From positions 1 to 64,000 of the forward strand of contig CAZIVE010000001.1 of assembly GCA_964542435.1 (NCBI GenBank): 64,000 nt of DNA, written 5' to 3'. The translations under genes and the position numbers were made by a program. The stretch is from CAZIVE01 sp964542435. Its GTDB lineage: Bacteria; Bacteroidota; Bacteroidia; Bacteroidales; Tannerellaceae. The notes beneath the pieces are model-generated. The model had not been told where the DNA came from and did not search any database. It saw only the letters and a program-made list of their open reading frames with translations. Below, piece by piece: positions 17,860 to 27,556 of the stretch; positions within the stretch are counted from its first letter, which is position 1, and every line of letters begins with the position of its first letter.

Positions 17860-20800
17860 TTAGAATGTAATGTTAGCACCGAATATGAAGTTACGTGTCG
17901 ACGGATAGTTGATACGGTCGATGCTGATGCTGTTGCCATAAGTAGATGACATGGATTCGGGATCATTGCCCGGATAATCCGTGATCGTGAAGAGATTCTC
18001 ACCGGAGACGTAAAGTCTCAGAGATGAAACATAGATATTCTTAAGCAAACTGGTCGGAACGGTATAACCTAACTGAAGCTGTTTCAGCTTGAAGTAAGAT
18101 GCATCGTAAACAAAGAAGTCTGACGAATTGTACTTTCCTGACATTCCACCATCGGTGTTGTTTGCTCTCGGATACTTGCAGTTGGTCGTGTTGGAGGATG
18201 TCCAGCGATCGTTGTAAACAAATTCCGGCATATTGGCAACCGGCAGGTCGGGACGATAGATGGCAAGGAACATTTCATTTCCATAAACGCCGGAACCGAA
18301 TGCTGTGAAGTCGAAGTTCCTGTAATCGAGTTTCAAAGTGATACCGTAAGTAAACTTAGGAATACCTGAACCTAAATAGGTCTTTCCGTCGTCGGTGCCC
18401 AGTTCTTCAGCCGTATAATAGATAGGAAGACCGGTCTGTGCATCAATTCCCTTATGCTTGTAGCCGCGGATGTACCACATCGGCTGGCCAGCCTCGAGGA
18501 AAGTAATAGGCATGAAGAAGTTCGCGCCACCCGCTACGCGGCCTTCGCCGTTCGGTGATTCAATGACCTTATTGTTAACCGTACTGAGGTTACCATTGAT
18601 GCTGTAACCCAGCTTCCCGATTTTATCTTTCCATCCTGCTTCGAACTCAAAACCATAGTTGCGGATCTTGCCACGATTCACGTACTGTGAAGAAGCACCG
18701 GAAACATAAGGTGCTGCGGTTGATGTCAACATACCGGTGGTTGTTTTGTTGTAATAATCAACGGTTACAGAGAGACGATCTTTCAAGAAGCGCAAATCAA
18801 CACCGGCATCATACTGTTTGGATTTTTCCCAAGTCAAATCCTGGTTTTCCAAATAGGTTGAAGGCGCAGCCGCTGTGATCAACCCTTTGTTGGTCAAGCT
18901 ATAATTACTGCTCGTCAGCGCCATCGTATTGGAATAGACGAAATCCGTCAGAGAGTTGATGTTACCGTTGATACCCCAAGATGCACGGAGCTTGCCGTAA
19001 GACATGATATCCGTGTTGACTTTCTGCATGAACTTCTCGTTGCTGAATACCCAACCTAATGATACAGACGGGAAATAACCCCAGCGGTTCTTTGCTGCCA
19101 GTTTCGAAACATCATACGCATCGGCACGGAAATTCACCTGCATCATATACTTCTTGTCATAGGTATAGCCGAAACGACCGAAGTAAGACATGTTCGTACG
19201 GTTGTAATTTGAACCACCCATAAGACGTTGTGCAGCCGTAGCATCGTAGTAGTCGAGATAGCGGAAGTTTTCATCCGTACTTGTCAAACCGTTTGCTGAA
19301 GCATTGATGATCTCGAAATGATTCTTTGCGAATTCCATACCTGCCATCAGAGCGAAATCGTGCTTTCCGATAGTCTTCAGATAATTGAAGTAGTTTTCCC
19401 ACTGATAGTAAGCAGCATTGTCATTTCTACCTTTGATGAGAGCGGTCGTACTAATCTGTGTCGGGACGATATAGAAAGGTGGATTATACGCCTTCTGGTA
19501 AGTACTGTTAAGACGATAGCCTAAACGAGAAGTGAAAACCAAATCCTTGAATGGAGTGATGTTGGCATAAACTGTTCCGTTGACATTCGTACGCCAAGCC
19601 TGATCGTAAGTGAGGAACATAGCGGAATAGACATTACGCATCAGCATCGGATTCCACAAGTTGGACTGCATCACGAGTGATTCACCATAGAGCTTACCTT
19701 GTTCGTTGCGGAAGACGTTGAGTCCATTTCTCTCTGCTTCCAAAAGTCCTAAAGCAGCGGGAGCATCCGAATCGTTCTCGTAATAGATAGGAACGGTCGG
19801 ATCGAAATAGTAAGCAGCACCAATGGCACTACCGGTTCCGGTAATGTTATTTTCAGATACTGTATGCGTGTAACCACGTTCGATGGAATTGGTGGTTCCG
19901 ACAGTCAACCAAGGCTTGATTTTGTATTCACCATTGGCTTGACCTGTGACGCGTTCGTTGCGGTCCATATTACCAGTGACAATACCATTATTATGTAGAT
20001 AGGTTAATGAGACGTAATAAGAACCATTGTTATTGCCACCTTGTGCACCAATGGTATGACGCTGTTGGAAACCCGTTTCAGTCATAACGTCCTGCCAGTC
20101 CGTATCGGCTCCCTGGAATGAAGCTGCAGTAGCGCGGCCGCTCTCCATCCAGTAATCCTTAAACTCAGAAGCATTCATCATCTTCATACTCTTGATCGGG
20201 TTGGAGAAGGTGAACAGATTATTGTAGAAAATCTTGCCGTTGGCATTCGCTCCGGTTTTCGTAGTAATCAATACAACGCCGTTACCAGCTTGCGAGCCAT
20301 AGATAGCGGCAGAGGCAGCATCCTTCAAAACCTCAACCGACTTGATGTTTTCAGGATCCAGATAATCAATGCTGGATACTTTCAACCCATCGACCAAGTA
20401 AAGTGGGTCAGGACTGGAAACTGTTGAGGAATATCCACGGATACGGAAGGAAGAAGAAGCACCCGGAGCACCGGAAGTTGTCAGCACTTGCACGCCAGAC
20501 AGTTTGCCTTGCAGTGCACTACCGACATTTTCTGTTGATCGGTTCTGAATTTCCTCTGACTTAACCGATGCAATAGCGCCTGTGACGTTGCTTTTCTTCT
20601 GAACACCGTAACCGACGACGACTACTTCATCAATAGTCTTTACATCTTCTTTTAAGGTAACATTCAATACAGACTTTCCGCCGGCTGCAATGTCTTGCTC
20701 AGCAAAACCGATATAAGAAAATCGTAAAGTAGCATTCTTGGAAACATTCTGTAAGGTGTAGTTTCCGTCAAGATCGGTAATGGTACCGTTCTGTGTCCCG

Positions 20801-20958
20801 ACGACAAGGACCGTTGCGCCAATGACAGGCTCGCCCTTCTCGTCAACCACTTTTCCCTTCAGCGCTTGATTCTGCTGAATGGAGAAAGAATCTGCCCACG
20901 CACCACTAGTAAATAGCAGTGTTAGCAGGAATGTCAATGTAATTAATCGCTTCACCAT
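17860..20958 (-). CDS. SusC/RagA-family TonB-linked outer-membrane transporter
   Basis: A 1032-residue transporter. After the signal peptide (about 1-23) comes a carboxypeptidase-regulatory-like domain (LKGKVVDEKGEPVIGATVLV). Next is a TonB box region (IDEVVVVGYGVQKKSNVTGA), then the plug (GVQVLTTSGAPGASSSFRIRG) and the 22-strand barrel, ending in FIFGANITF as expected for a C-terminal beta signal. No STN domain is present, so no direct anti-sigma-factor signalling is expected. It heads the leftward operon with SusD, GH78 and the metallo-hydrolase. A TTCCTTTG element (20993-21000, one mismatch) lies 35 bases upstream. No ECF sigma/anti-sigma or hybrid sensor gene is adjacent; upstream is the A+T-rich island. 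Confidence 0.95.
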   Translation of the reverse strand: MVKRLITLTFLLTLLFTSGAWADSFSIQQNQALKGKVVDEKGEPVIGATVLVVGTQNGTITDLDGNYTLQNVSKNATLRFSYIGFAEQDIAAGGKSVLNVTLKEDVKTIDEVVVVGYGVQKKSNVTGAIASVKSEEIQNRSTENVGSALQGKLSGVQVLTTSGAPGASSSFRIRGYSSTVSSPDPLYLVDGLKVSSIDYLDPENIKSVEVLKDAASAAIYGSQAGNGVVLITTKTGANANGKIFYNNLFTFSNPIKSMKMMNASEFKDYWMESGRATAASFQGADTDWQDVMTETGFQQRHTIGAQGGNNNGSYYVSLTYLHNNGIVTGNMDRNERVTGQANGEYKIKPWLTVGTTNSIERGYTHTVSENNITGTGSAIGAAYYFDPTVPIYYENDSDAPAALGLLEAERNGLNVFRNEQGKLYGESLVMQSNLWNPMLMRNVYSAMFLTYDQAWRTNVNGTVYANITPFKDLVFTSRLGYRLNSTYQKAYNPPFYIVPTQISTTALIKGRNDNAAYYQWENYFNYLKTIGKHDFALMAGMEFAKNHFEIINASANGLTSTDENFRYLDYYDATAAQRLMGGSNYNRTNMSYFGRFGYTYDKKYMMQVNFRADAYDVSKLAAKNRWGYFPSVSLGWVFSNEKFMQKVNTDIMSYGKLRASWGINGNINSLTDFVYSNTMALTSSNYSLTNKGLITAAAPSTYLENQDLTWEKSKQYDAGVDLRFLKDRLSVTVDYYNKTTTGMLTSTAAPYVSGASSQYVNRGKIRNYGFEFEAGWKDKIGKLGYSINGNLSTVNNKVIESPNGEGRVAGGANFFMPITFLEAGQPMWYIRGYKHKGIDAQTGLPIYYTAEELGTDDGKTYLGSGIPKFTYGITLKLDYRNFDFTAFGSGVYGNEMFLAIYRPDLPVANMPEFVYNDRWTSSNTTNCKYPRANNTDGGMSGKYNSSDFFVYDASYFKLKQLQLGYTVPTSLLKNIYVSSLRLYVSGENLFTITDYPGNDPESMSSTYGNSISIDRINYPSTRNFIFGANITF

Positions 20959-21756
20959 TTGATATTAGTATTTAGGTTTATTGATGATGCCGCAAAGGAA
21001 TGATGATTCTAAAGGAATAAAAAGCTCGGGTAATGCAAATGTGATGGAAAAAGTAAACTGATATACTTGATATTCAAAGCATGCGAGTCATAAGAAAGTA
21101 AGATGACTTGAGTATATGAGTAAGAACATTTCATAGTATATAAATGATATTTATGTTATGGATGATGATATCATTTTAAAAACATTTATAACAAGTGTAT
21201 TAAAAACAATAATTAATCAACATATATGAACTTATGAAAAATATTAAACAAAGCTTTAAATGAATATACATTATAGAGTAAACAAATACATAATAAGAAT
21301 ACAAATTCTAAAATTTATAGATAAAGATAACTGGAAAATAATAAAGAATTATTTAGGATACTATTATAAGCAGGAGAGACATGCCTATGAATCAAAAAAT
21401 CATTATATATCAATCACAAATTAAGGAACAATCAAAAAGAGGAAAGCCCTAAACAGTATCCAGATGAAAAGATATAATAGGGATAAACGATTAATTATAA
21501 TACGAATAAATACAATCACATTTTAATTAACAATATTAGAAATACAGAAGTATAAAATATGACAATTTATTGGCTCTTGCAAGCATTAGGGAATGGAGAA
21601 AGAGGATGATTCGTATATTCACAACAGACAAAAAGGAGGCAATTAAAAGTATTAAGGGGATGAAGAAAAACAGAGAGTATTCCGCTCGTAGCTAGCAGGG
21701 ACTGCTTATATACCGATTGGAATACTCTCCTGGATTAAAAAAGAGTTCTCTGAGAG
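20959..21756. other. A+T-rich stretch without a gene, upstream of SusC
   Basis: About 800 bases, strongly rich in A on the plus strand, with stops in all frames. The only strong signals are the promoter-like element near 20993 and the compound hairpin at 21673-21729. It is the left part of a low-G+C island that reaches to about 24540. Confidence 0.6.
21673..21729 (-). terminator. compound hairpin, probable leftward terminator
   Basis: Perfect 11-bp arms (21673-21683 and 21719-21729) enclose a 35-base loop with its own 5-bp hairpin (AGCAG and CTGCT around a 3-base turn). On the minus strand it is followed by CTGTTTTTCTT. It lies 28 bases beyond the stop of the leftward frame ending at 21757, which suggests leftward transcription through this otherwise empty region. 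Confidence 0.6.
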
Positions 21757-22179
21757 TCAGGAACAGTTTTCTATATAATCCAATGTAGTCGTATATGAAT
21801 TGAGAGTTAGGATGTCGGATGAAGGTGAATCATGACGAGAAGTACAAATACATCGTCGAAGATATGGATGAGGAAAAATAGAATTACTAGTATAAGATGA
21901 GACATATTTAGATATGTACGACATCTTTATAGAAAGATAGAATTGTCTATGTAAAGAAGTAGGAGATATCTTAGAAGTGATATAGAGATAAAGAGTAGAG
22001 TTAGAAGATGTATTCGGAAAATCAGAAACATCCTGAGTGTAATCTGACGTCATCAAAAACGAAGAGTCAATTGCAAGAGCACCCAAAGCGTCTCCTTCCA
22101 GCTTCAGCTGAATCAGCAAAGCAAAGTAGGTCAAAAAGGCCCCAAGGATAAGGATGAATAGAAAGAAACTCATTTGCAC
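21757..22179 (-). CDS. unrecognised small membrane-anchored protein (uncertain)
   Basis: A 140-residue frame I do not recognise. The N-terminus is one hydrophobic helix (SFFLFILILGAFLTYFALLI) followed by LKLEGDALGALA. The remainder is rich in Ser, Thr and Tyr with little sign of a globular core. Support for a real gene: a terminator-like hairpin directly downstream (21673-21729) and the membrane helix. Against it: low complexity, A+T-biased codons and no clear promoter. It could equally be a transcribed non-coding region. Confidence 0.35.
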   Translation of the reverse strand: MQMSFFLFILILGAFLTYFALLIQLKLEGDALGALAIDSSFLMTSDYTQDVSDFPNTSSNSTLYLYITSKISPTSLHRQFYLSIKMSYISKYVSSYTSNSIFPHPYLRRCICTSRHDSPSSDILTLNSYTTTLDYIENCS

Positions 22180-23056
22180 TCTTAGAATTACTGTTCGTTA
22201 GAAATGACATATTATATATAGAGAAATGCTATGAAACATCGATCGATATATAATTAATCGATACAAAAATAGGAGAAAAGAGCGAGAATGAACTTTCAAA
22301 ATTGATAGATAATCTTACAGAATTGACGAAAAAGAAAGAGAAGGTCGCTTCAAATGTTGGGGACAGGTAGAAGATAAGATTAATAAATTATTTTGATCAG
22401 AATGTTTGTTTATATGAAATATATCATCTATGTTTGCCCCATAAAGATTTACTTATGATAACCAAACCGACCAAAATTATGAATAGAATTTATTCATCCT
22501 CATGGGATGAAGCCATTCAAATATCCCATACTTCCAAAATTAAACATTTCATTGATCCTTGCTATTCAAGTGTGCAGCAAGTGAAGAAGGTTGCAAATAA
22601 TAGATCCGGGTTTGCATCGGCTTCTGCATGTGTGGATTGCACTCGTTTCATGAGACACATCCAATCTTCATGCTTCAAAAGATATGCTTTCACAAGATTA
22701 TTATCATCTGCGCGTGTAGATGATAAACAAATGAGGGTTTCTTTAAAAAGATCAGGCATCAAAGGCTCAGAATTCGGAAGAATGAAGGCATTTGCGTATG
22801 CTGATCGGACAGATTTCACAAAACGACACCGATTGAAGCATGCTAATCACATGAAACATGTAAACGATATAGGGAGAAGCATGCAAATCGGCGAGAACTT
22901 GTAAGGCTGATGGAATGCAGGATGACAGAAGATTGAATTAAGGAATTCTATACGAGTGATGATAAGCAGATACAAGTCTAAGCTCGGAAAGATTGGAAAA
23001 GACAAAAGAGAAAGAAAGTGATTTACTAACATTATTCATTTAAAACTGTAAAACCC
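22180..23056. other. A+T-rich stretch with doubtful frames only
   Basis: Between the 140-residue frame and the DUF6261 gene. Two overlapping opposite frames (22434-22904 plus, 22562-22819 minus) are open, but neither resembles a known family. The segment 22560-22900 is less A+T-rich than its surroundings and might be a decayed gene. Confidence 0.4.
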
Positions 23057-23965
23057 ATGGTTGAAACATTAGCTATTGAGAGAATCGGGTTCACGCGTTT
23101 CACAAACGCACGTTTATTAACTTTTTTCAGTCGTGTACTATTGCTGATATTAAAGTACACAGAAGAAAAGCTAGGTGTTATAGATGGAATGAGCAAGTTC
23201 CAAGCAAGATTAAAAGATCTTGAGGATATTGTTCAGATATCCAAGAAAGCTCACCAGAAATGGAAGTTGAAAGAACTGGACACCAAGCGCTGCGATTTAC
23301 ATCGTTATGTGGTAGGGACGATGGACATCGAATTATTATCGCACAATGAGGCAAGGCATGATGCCGCCAAATGGTTGCTCACGGCGATGGATAAATACCG
23401 TAAAGTTCCCAGAATGGCTTTGGATGCAAAAACAGCCAATATCAAAGGATTCGTATTGGACTTAAAGAAAGAAGAAAATGCGAAGCTTGCCACCACGCTT
23501 TCTTTGACTGAATCCATAACTGAATTAGAGAAGAGCAATCAGGAATATGAAAAAATATGGTTGGAACGCAACGAAGCTCGTACAATGATTAAGAAATTAC
23601 GGACAGATGAGTGCAAGAAGGATCTGGTAATCATGTTCCATTGGATAACAAATACGATTTATGCCAAATACATATTAGAGCAGACTGAAGAAGCAAAGTC
23701 TTTCATTAGCGAACTGAATACAATAATCCAAGCAACGAAGACGGCTCAAAAACAGTCAATCGCACAAAAGAAGAAAAACGAAAAGGATAAAACGACAGAT
23801 CCCAAGAAAGAAGAAACATCCACAGATACAACGGAGACGAAAAAGGAAGATCCGGGGAAAGTGGATGAAACCAATAAGGAGTCAACGTTGGAAGAACCGA
23901 AAATATCGGAAGGAAAGACCGAGACAATCATCACAGACAATACAAAGGAAATAAATAACCCGTAG
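23057..23965 (+). CDS. DUF6261-family protein
   Basis: A 302-residue protein with the pattern of DUF6261, a Bacteroidetes family of unknown function. It has an N-terminal short helix with FTRFTNARLLTFFSRVLLLI, then a long all-alpha region with repeated SKKAHQKWKLKELDTKRCDLHRY- and ESITELEKSNQEYEKIWLERN-like helices. The last 75 residues are a low-complexity Lys/Glu/Thr-rich tail beyond the usual domain. There is no signal peptide or membrane helix. It stands alone in the A+T-rich island and ends with a terminator (24006-24031). Family members often occur in several divergent copies per genome, suggesting mobile or rapidly evolving genes; that is general knowledge, not visible here. Confidence 0.7.
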   Translation: MVETLAIERIGFTRFTNARLLTFFSRVLLLILKYTEEKLGVIDGMSKFQARLKDLEDIVQISKKAHQKWKLKELDTKRCDLHRYVVGTMDIELLSHNEARHDAAKWLLTAMDKYRKVPRMALDAKTANIKGFVLDLKKEENAKLATTLSLTESITELEKSNQEYEKIWLERNEARTMIKKLRTDECKKDLVIMFHWITNTIYAKYILEQTEEAKSFISELNTIIQATKTAQKQSIAQKKKNEKDKTTDPKKEETSTDTTETKKEDPGKVDETNKESTLEEPKISEGKTETIITDNTKEINNP

Positions 23966-24005
23966 TAAGGTTATTTAATAATAGCATTACTTTTAAAATA
24001 CAGGG

Positions 24006-24031
24006 AGAGGTCCAGCGTGAGCTGCGCCTCT
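24006..24031 (+). terminator. terminator after the DUF6261 gene
   Basis: AGAGG (24006-24010) pairs with CCTCT (24027-24031) and CAGC (24013-24016) with GCTG (24021-24024) around a GTGA loop, followed by TTCGCTTTAT. It begins 40 bases after the stop codon. Confidence 0.7.
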
Positions 24032-24484
24032 TTCGCTTTATAGCAACGGATGTAAACACCCAACGGTTGAAAGGCTGATATAAATCAAAAGAAATACGAA
24101 GAATCAATGTCATAGATGGTCCCAAATGGAGTGAGAAACATCTGAGTAAGATAATGATAGGTTTACCACCTATTAACACAATAGGCAGATAGAAATATGC
24201 AATCACATAGTATATTATCAATCAATGCAATAGATAGAATGAAAGAAAATAGGAAGAAGATAAGTAAAGTTAAAAGAGTCAGAAGGAAGGAAAGCGAAAA
24301 AAGAGGGACGATTCATAAAAAAAGGTGATTTTGAATAAAGAGACGCAATATTTTACGAATTTAGACACAGAATTATACGAATTTTGACCAGAAAAGGATT
24401 AAAAGCAACTAATTTTGAAGCGTTAAGAAAAACCGAAACTGCTGTTTCATTTAAGCACTAACCATCTATATAGGACAAGAAGCT
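24032..24484. other. A+T-rich stretch without a gene
   Basis: About 450 bases with no credible coding frame between two hairpins. A leftward frame (23931-24221) overlaps the DUF6261 3' end and looks accidental. A small RNA ending at the hairpin 24485-24509 is possible but unsupported. Confidence 0.45.
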
Positions 24485-24509
24485 ACGGCGCACAAGAAGA
24501 GTGCGCCGT
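24485..24509. terminator. G+C-rich terminator between DUF6261 region and helicase gene
   Basis: Perfect 9-bp arms (24485-24493 and 24501-24509) with a 7-base loop; the plus-strand tail is TTGCATTTTAT. The minus-strand tail is less T-rich, so it acts mainly rightwards, though it may also stop the leftward helicase transcript. Confidence 0.75.
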
Positions 24510-24563
24510 TTGCATTTTATAGAGGCGTAGAATAAGAGGGTAAATGGCTAAGTAGCCTAACCG

Positions 24564-25847
24564 TCATTTGAATCTACGTTGCATAGCCGGTTTGCGATGC
24601 GAAGTAGAGGATGGACGTTGTGAAGCAGGGGATTGTTTTCGTGCAGAACGCATCTGCTGGAAACGTTGCTGGTTCTGCAATTTGATCTCCTTCTGCTGTT
24701 GAACAGCCTGTTTTACTACGTCTGCTGCAAAAGGTTTACCTCCTGCAACCGGAATCTGTTTGCCAATGAGTTTGGTGATATCTTTCAAAAAAGGCATTTC
24801 CTCAGCATCGCAGAACGAGAGCGCTACACCACTATTCCCGGCTCTGCCTGTACGTCCGATACGATGAATATAGGTTTCAGGCTCATTGGGAAGTTCATAG
24901 TTGATAACATGAGAAAGATGATCAACATCGATACCGCGAGCTGCTATATCCGTAGCGATTAATACGCGCGTGGTGTGATCTTTGAAATTGGTAAGCGCAC
25001 GCTGACGGGCATTCTGTGTTTTGTTGCCATGAATTGCCTCAGCTCCAATACCGGAACTGTTGAGGAAACGGGCCACTTTGTCAGCGCCATGCTTGGTTCG
25101 CGTGAAGACCAGAACCGATTCGAGAGACTTATCAGATAAAAGACTCTTCAACAGTTCGGGTTTGTCACCTCTATCAATATAATAGAGCGACTGATCAATA
25201 CTATCGACCGTCGTTGCTGGCGGCGTCACCTCAACCTTGGCAGGATTATGAAGAATGGAATCAGCCAACTTCTCAATCTCTGGTGGCATCGTAGCCGAGA
25301 AGAAAAGAGATTGACGCTTGACAGGCAAAAGCGGCAGAATGCGACGAATGTCATGAATGAAACCCATATCCAACATACGATCGGCTTCGTCTAAGACAAA
25401 ACAGGTGAGGGATTTCAAGGAAATGAAGCCCTGACCAATAAGATCCAGAAGGCGGCCCGGCGTGGCGATAAGCACATCAACACCCCGCTCCAAAGCATCC
25501 GTCTGTGGCTTCTGTCCTACTCCTCCAAAAATAACGGCAGAACGCAGAGCTGTATATTTACCATAGGCTTTAAGACAATCACTATTCTGAATGGCCAACT
25601 CACGCGTAGGCGTAAGGATAAGTGCCCGAATGGGATGATGACGATCCGGATGATTGGCTATATACTGTATGATTGGCAAGCAGAATGCTGCTGTTTTTCC
25701 TGTACCGGTCTGTGCGCATCCGAACAGATCTCTCCCATGAAGTACAACGGGAATTGCTTTTGCTTGTATAGGTGTTGGAATTTGATAACCTTCTTCTTCG
25801 AGCGCCTTTAAGATAGGCTCGATTAACTCTAATTGTTTAAATGTCAT
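24564..25847 (-). CDS. DEAD-box ATP-dependent RNA helicase (RhlE-like)
   Basis: A 427-residue helicase. It has the Q motif (GYQIPTPIQAKAIP), Walker A (GCAQTGTGKT, about 43-52), motif Ia PTRELAIQ, TPGR, the DEAD box (VLDEADRMLDMGF), SAT (FFSATMPPE), and C-terminal helicase motifs TDIAARGIDVD and HRIGRTGRAG. A short basic, Gln-rich tail (QQRFQQMRSARKQ...RKPAMQRRFK) is typical of RhlE-like proteins and helps RNA binding. These act in RNA remodelling, ribosome assembly and cold adaptation. A -7 element (25892-25899) lies 45 bases upstream, so it is probably transcribed alone. Confidence 0.93.
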   Translation of the reverse strand: MTFKQLELIEPILKALEEEGYQIPTPIQAKAIPVVLHGRDLFGCAQTGTGKTAAFCLPIIQYIANHPDRHHPIRALILTPTRELAIQNSDCLKAYGKYTALRSAVIFGGVGQKPQTDALERGVDVLIATPGRLLDLIGQGFISLKSLTCFVLDEADRMLDMGFIHDIRRILPLLPVKRQSLFFSATMPPEIEKLADSILHNPAKVEVTPPATTVDSIDQSLYYIDRGDKPELLKSLLSDKSLESVLVFTRTKHGADKVARFLNSSGIGAEAIHGNKTQNARQRALTNFKDHTTRVLIATDIAARGIDVDHLSHVINYELPNEPETYIHRIGRTGRAGNSGVALSFCDAEEMPFLKDITKLIGKQIPVAGGKPFAADVVKQAVQQQKEIKLQNQQRFQQMRSARKQSPASQRPSSTSHRKPAMQRRFK

Positions 25848-25891
25848 TATGAAATGTGTGAGCCTCTCGGCTCTTTATGTAAATAATGGCG

Positions 25892-25899
25892 CAAAGGTA
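25892..25899 (-). promoter_or_regulatory. -7 promoter element for the helicase
   Basis: Minus-strand TACCTTTG, a full match to TAnnTTTG. Confidence 0.5.
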
Positions 25900-26085
25900 G
25901 GCATAATTTCCGTATAGAACAGCAGAAATAAATAAATCGAACTGCAATTATAGGATGAAACACATCATATAGTCGTTATTTTAGGACATACACGTCCATA
26001 GGAACAGGAGACAAGACAATATTCTTGTCGCAGAAAAAGAAGCTAGGGGAAAAGGACAACAGCAAATACAGTTGTTTTACTTGCG

Positions 26086-27549
26086 TCAACGATCTTGCAT
26101 CTGTCTGCGTTCCTTGGACAGCGCCTGTTGTTGGATCTGATGCGTATCCATCTTCACAGTGCCGGAAACGAATTCAGGGAGATTGAAAGAATAAAACGAA
26201 GATTCATTCTGATCGGGATCTTTCTGTGGAAGCAGAAACGGTTTCGTGATGCGGCCTTTGTCATCGATAGATGCCAAATAGAGACGCGTGTACAAACCGT
26301 CAATGCGTCGGCTGCTGAATACGAACCAATGACTGTTGCTACTCCAGCTATGATAACTTTCTGCGTCGCTGCTATTGACTTCGCTAAGAGCTCGGTCGGA
26401 ACCTGTGCGCAGGTCAATGAGACGAAGATCGGCCTCACGATGCCAAATGGAAGAGTTGCCATAATCTGAAATCGTGTACATCAGATAGCTGCCATCGTAA
26501 GAAGGACGAGGAAAGGAGACACTCTTGAACAATTTGTCGGCATTGACAAGCGTATCGACTTTGTCTCCGAAGATGCCCTTATCAGGATCAAAGCTGATGC
26601 GGCAGAGGCTGTATCGTATATGAGCATATTGTTCCAATGGCCGTGCTTTTGCACTGCAGAAATAGAGAGAACGACCATCGGGAGAAAAAGCCGGAGAGGT
26701 TTCAAAGGCATCGTTGGACTTAAGCTGTGGACACGAAAAGAGTTGATTCTTCTTTACATCGTACAGAACAATATCTGAAGCCAGATCGACAACCTCCACC
26801 CTTTTGTCGCGCACGACATGATACAAGCGCTGCGATTTATTCACAGCATAGGCAATGAATTCACCCGTAGGATGCCAGTAAGAATAGCCGTACGAACCGA
26901 TGGAAGCATTGTTTTTCATATTGAAAAGCTCGGTCTTATCATTCAACTTCAGTGCTGTAGCTCCGTAATTCCCGCAAATGTGAAAACTGTATGAATCAGG
27001 GTTCGTAGCTTGGAAAGAATGGCAATTGATGCAGCTGTTGGGAACCAAGGTATTTTCAATCAGCGTACGTTGACGAAAGCTAGAAAGACTGCGCTCGTAT
27101 ATTCCCATCTTGCCATAAGCTTCATAACCTGGAGCAATCAGACGATAAACGAGTCCCTCATCGATGGCAAATTGGCTTACATAAATCGGAAACGAAGCAT
27201 AACGGATCCACTTCCCATTTCTCTTAGCCGAAACGGTCAGCGTGATTTTTCCTCCTTTGTTCTCAGCAAGCAACTTCTTCCAAGTCCTTGGGGAGAAGAA
27301 GGTCGAATGGTCACGTTGAACATGTATGGTTCGATTTTTCCCGGTTACAACAACGTCGATCTTATCGTAACTGTCATCCGCCATGCGAAAGTTGAGCGGA
27401 GCAACAGATGATGGAACGGTTACTCCCACATAATCCGGGAACAGGCTTGGAGTTGAGTTAACGGTTAAAGCCGGACGGACCGTTTCATTGCAAGAGATGA
27501 AAATAGCGAAAGAAAGTACGAACAGCAGAGGAATGATATATCGTTTCAT
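26086..27549 (-). CDS. TolB-like beta-propeller lipoprotein with a CxxCH motif
   Basis: A 487-residue lipoprotein (lipobox FISC, Cys20). An N-terminal beta domain (about 25-130) leads to VPNSCINCHSFQ with Cys173, Cys176 and His177, a c-type haem-binding signature. The C-terminal half has PD40/TolB-like propeller blades (YSYWHPTGEFIAYAVN, SPAFSPDGRSLYFCSAK, FPRPSYDGSYLMYTISD, HSWSSNSHWFVFSSRR). It follows the DUF6057 membrane protein by 7 bases; to my knowledge these two occur together in Bacteroidales. A redox or sensing role on the periplasmic face is possible, but one CxxCH alone does not prove haem binding. A weak hairpin follows (arms 26056-26060 and 26071-26075). Confidence 0.75.
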   Translation of the reverse strand: MKRYIIPLLFVLSFAIFISCNETVRPALTVNSTPSLFPDYVGVTVPSSVAPLNFRMADDSYDKIDVVVTGKNRTIHVQRDHSTFFSPRTWKKLLAENKGGKITLTVSAKRNGKWIRYASFPIYVSQFAIDEGLVYRLIAPGYEAYGKMGIYERSLSSFRQRTLIENTLVPNSCINCHSFQATNPDSYSFHICGNYGATALKLNDKTELFNMKNNASIGSYGYSYWHPTGEFIAYAVNKSQRLYHVVRDKRVEVVDLASDIVLYDVKKNQLFSCPQLKSNDAFETSPAFSPDGRSLYFCSAKARPLEQYAHIRYSLCRISFDPDKGIFGDKVDTLVNADKLFKSVSFPRPSYDGSYLMYTISDYGNSSIWHREADLRLIDLRTGSDRALSEVNSSDAESYHSWSSNSHWFVFSSRRIDGLYTRLYLASIDDKGRITKPFLLPQKDPDQNESSFYSFNLPEFVSGTVKMDTHQIQQQALSKERRQMQDR

Positions 27550-27556
27550 GATCGTT

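Noticed and set aside
22434..22904. 156-residue plus frame and 85-residue minus frame overlapping each other
   Set aside because: Neither shows domain-like features; both may be chance or relics. Kept only as a remark in the island description.
23931..24221. 96-residue leftward frame overlapping the DUF6261 3' end
   Set aside because: It runs antisense across the DUF6261 terminator and is probably accidental.
20959..24560. Mobile element in the A+T-rich island
   Set aside because: No transposase, integrase, tRNA gene or flanking repeats were found; only composition suggests transfer.
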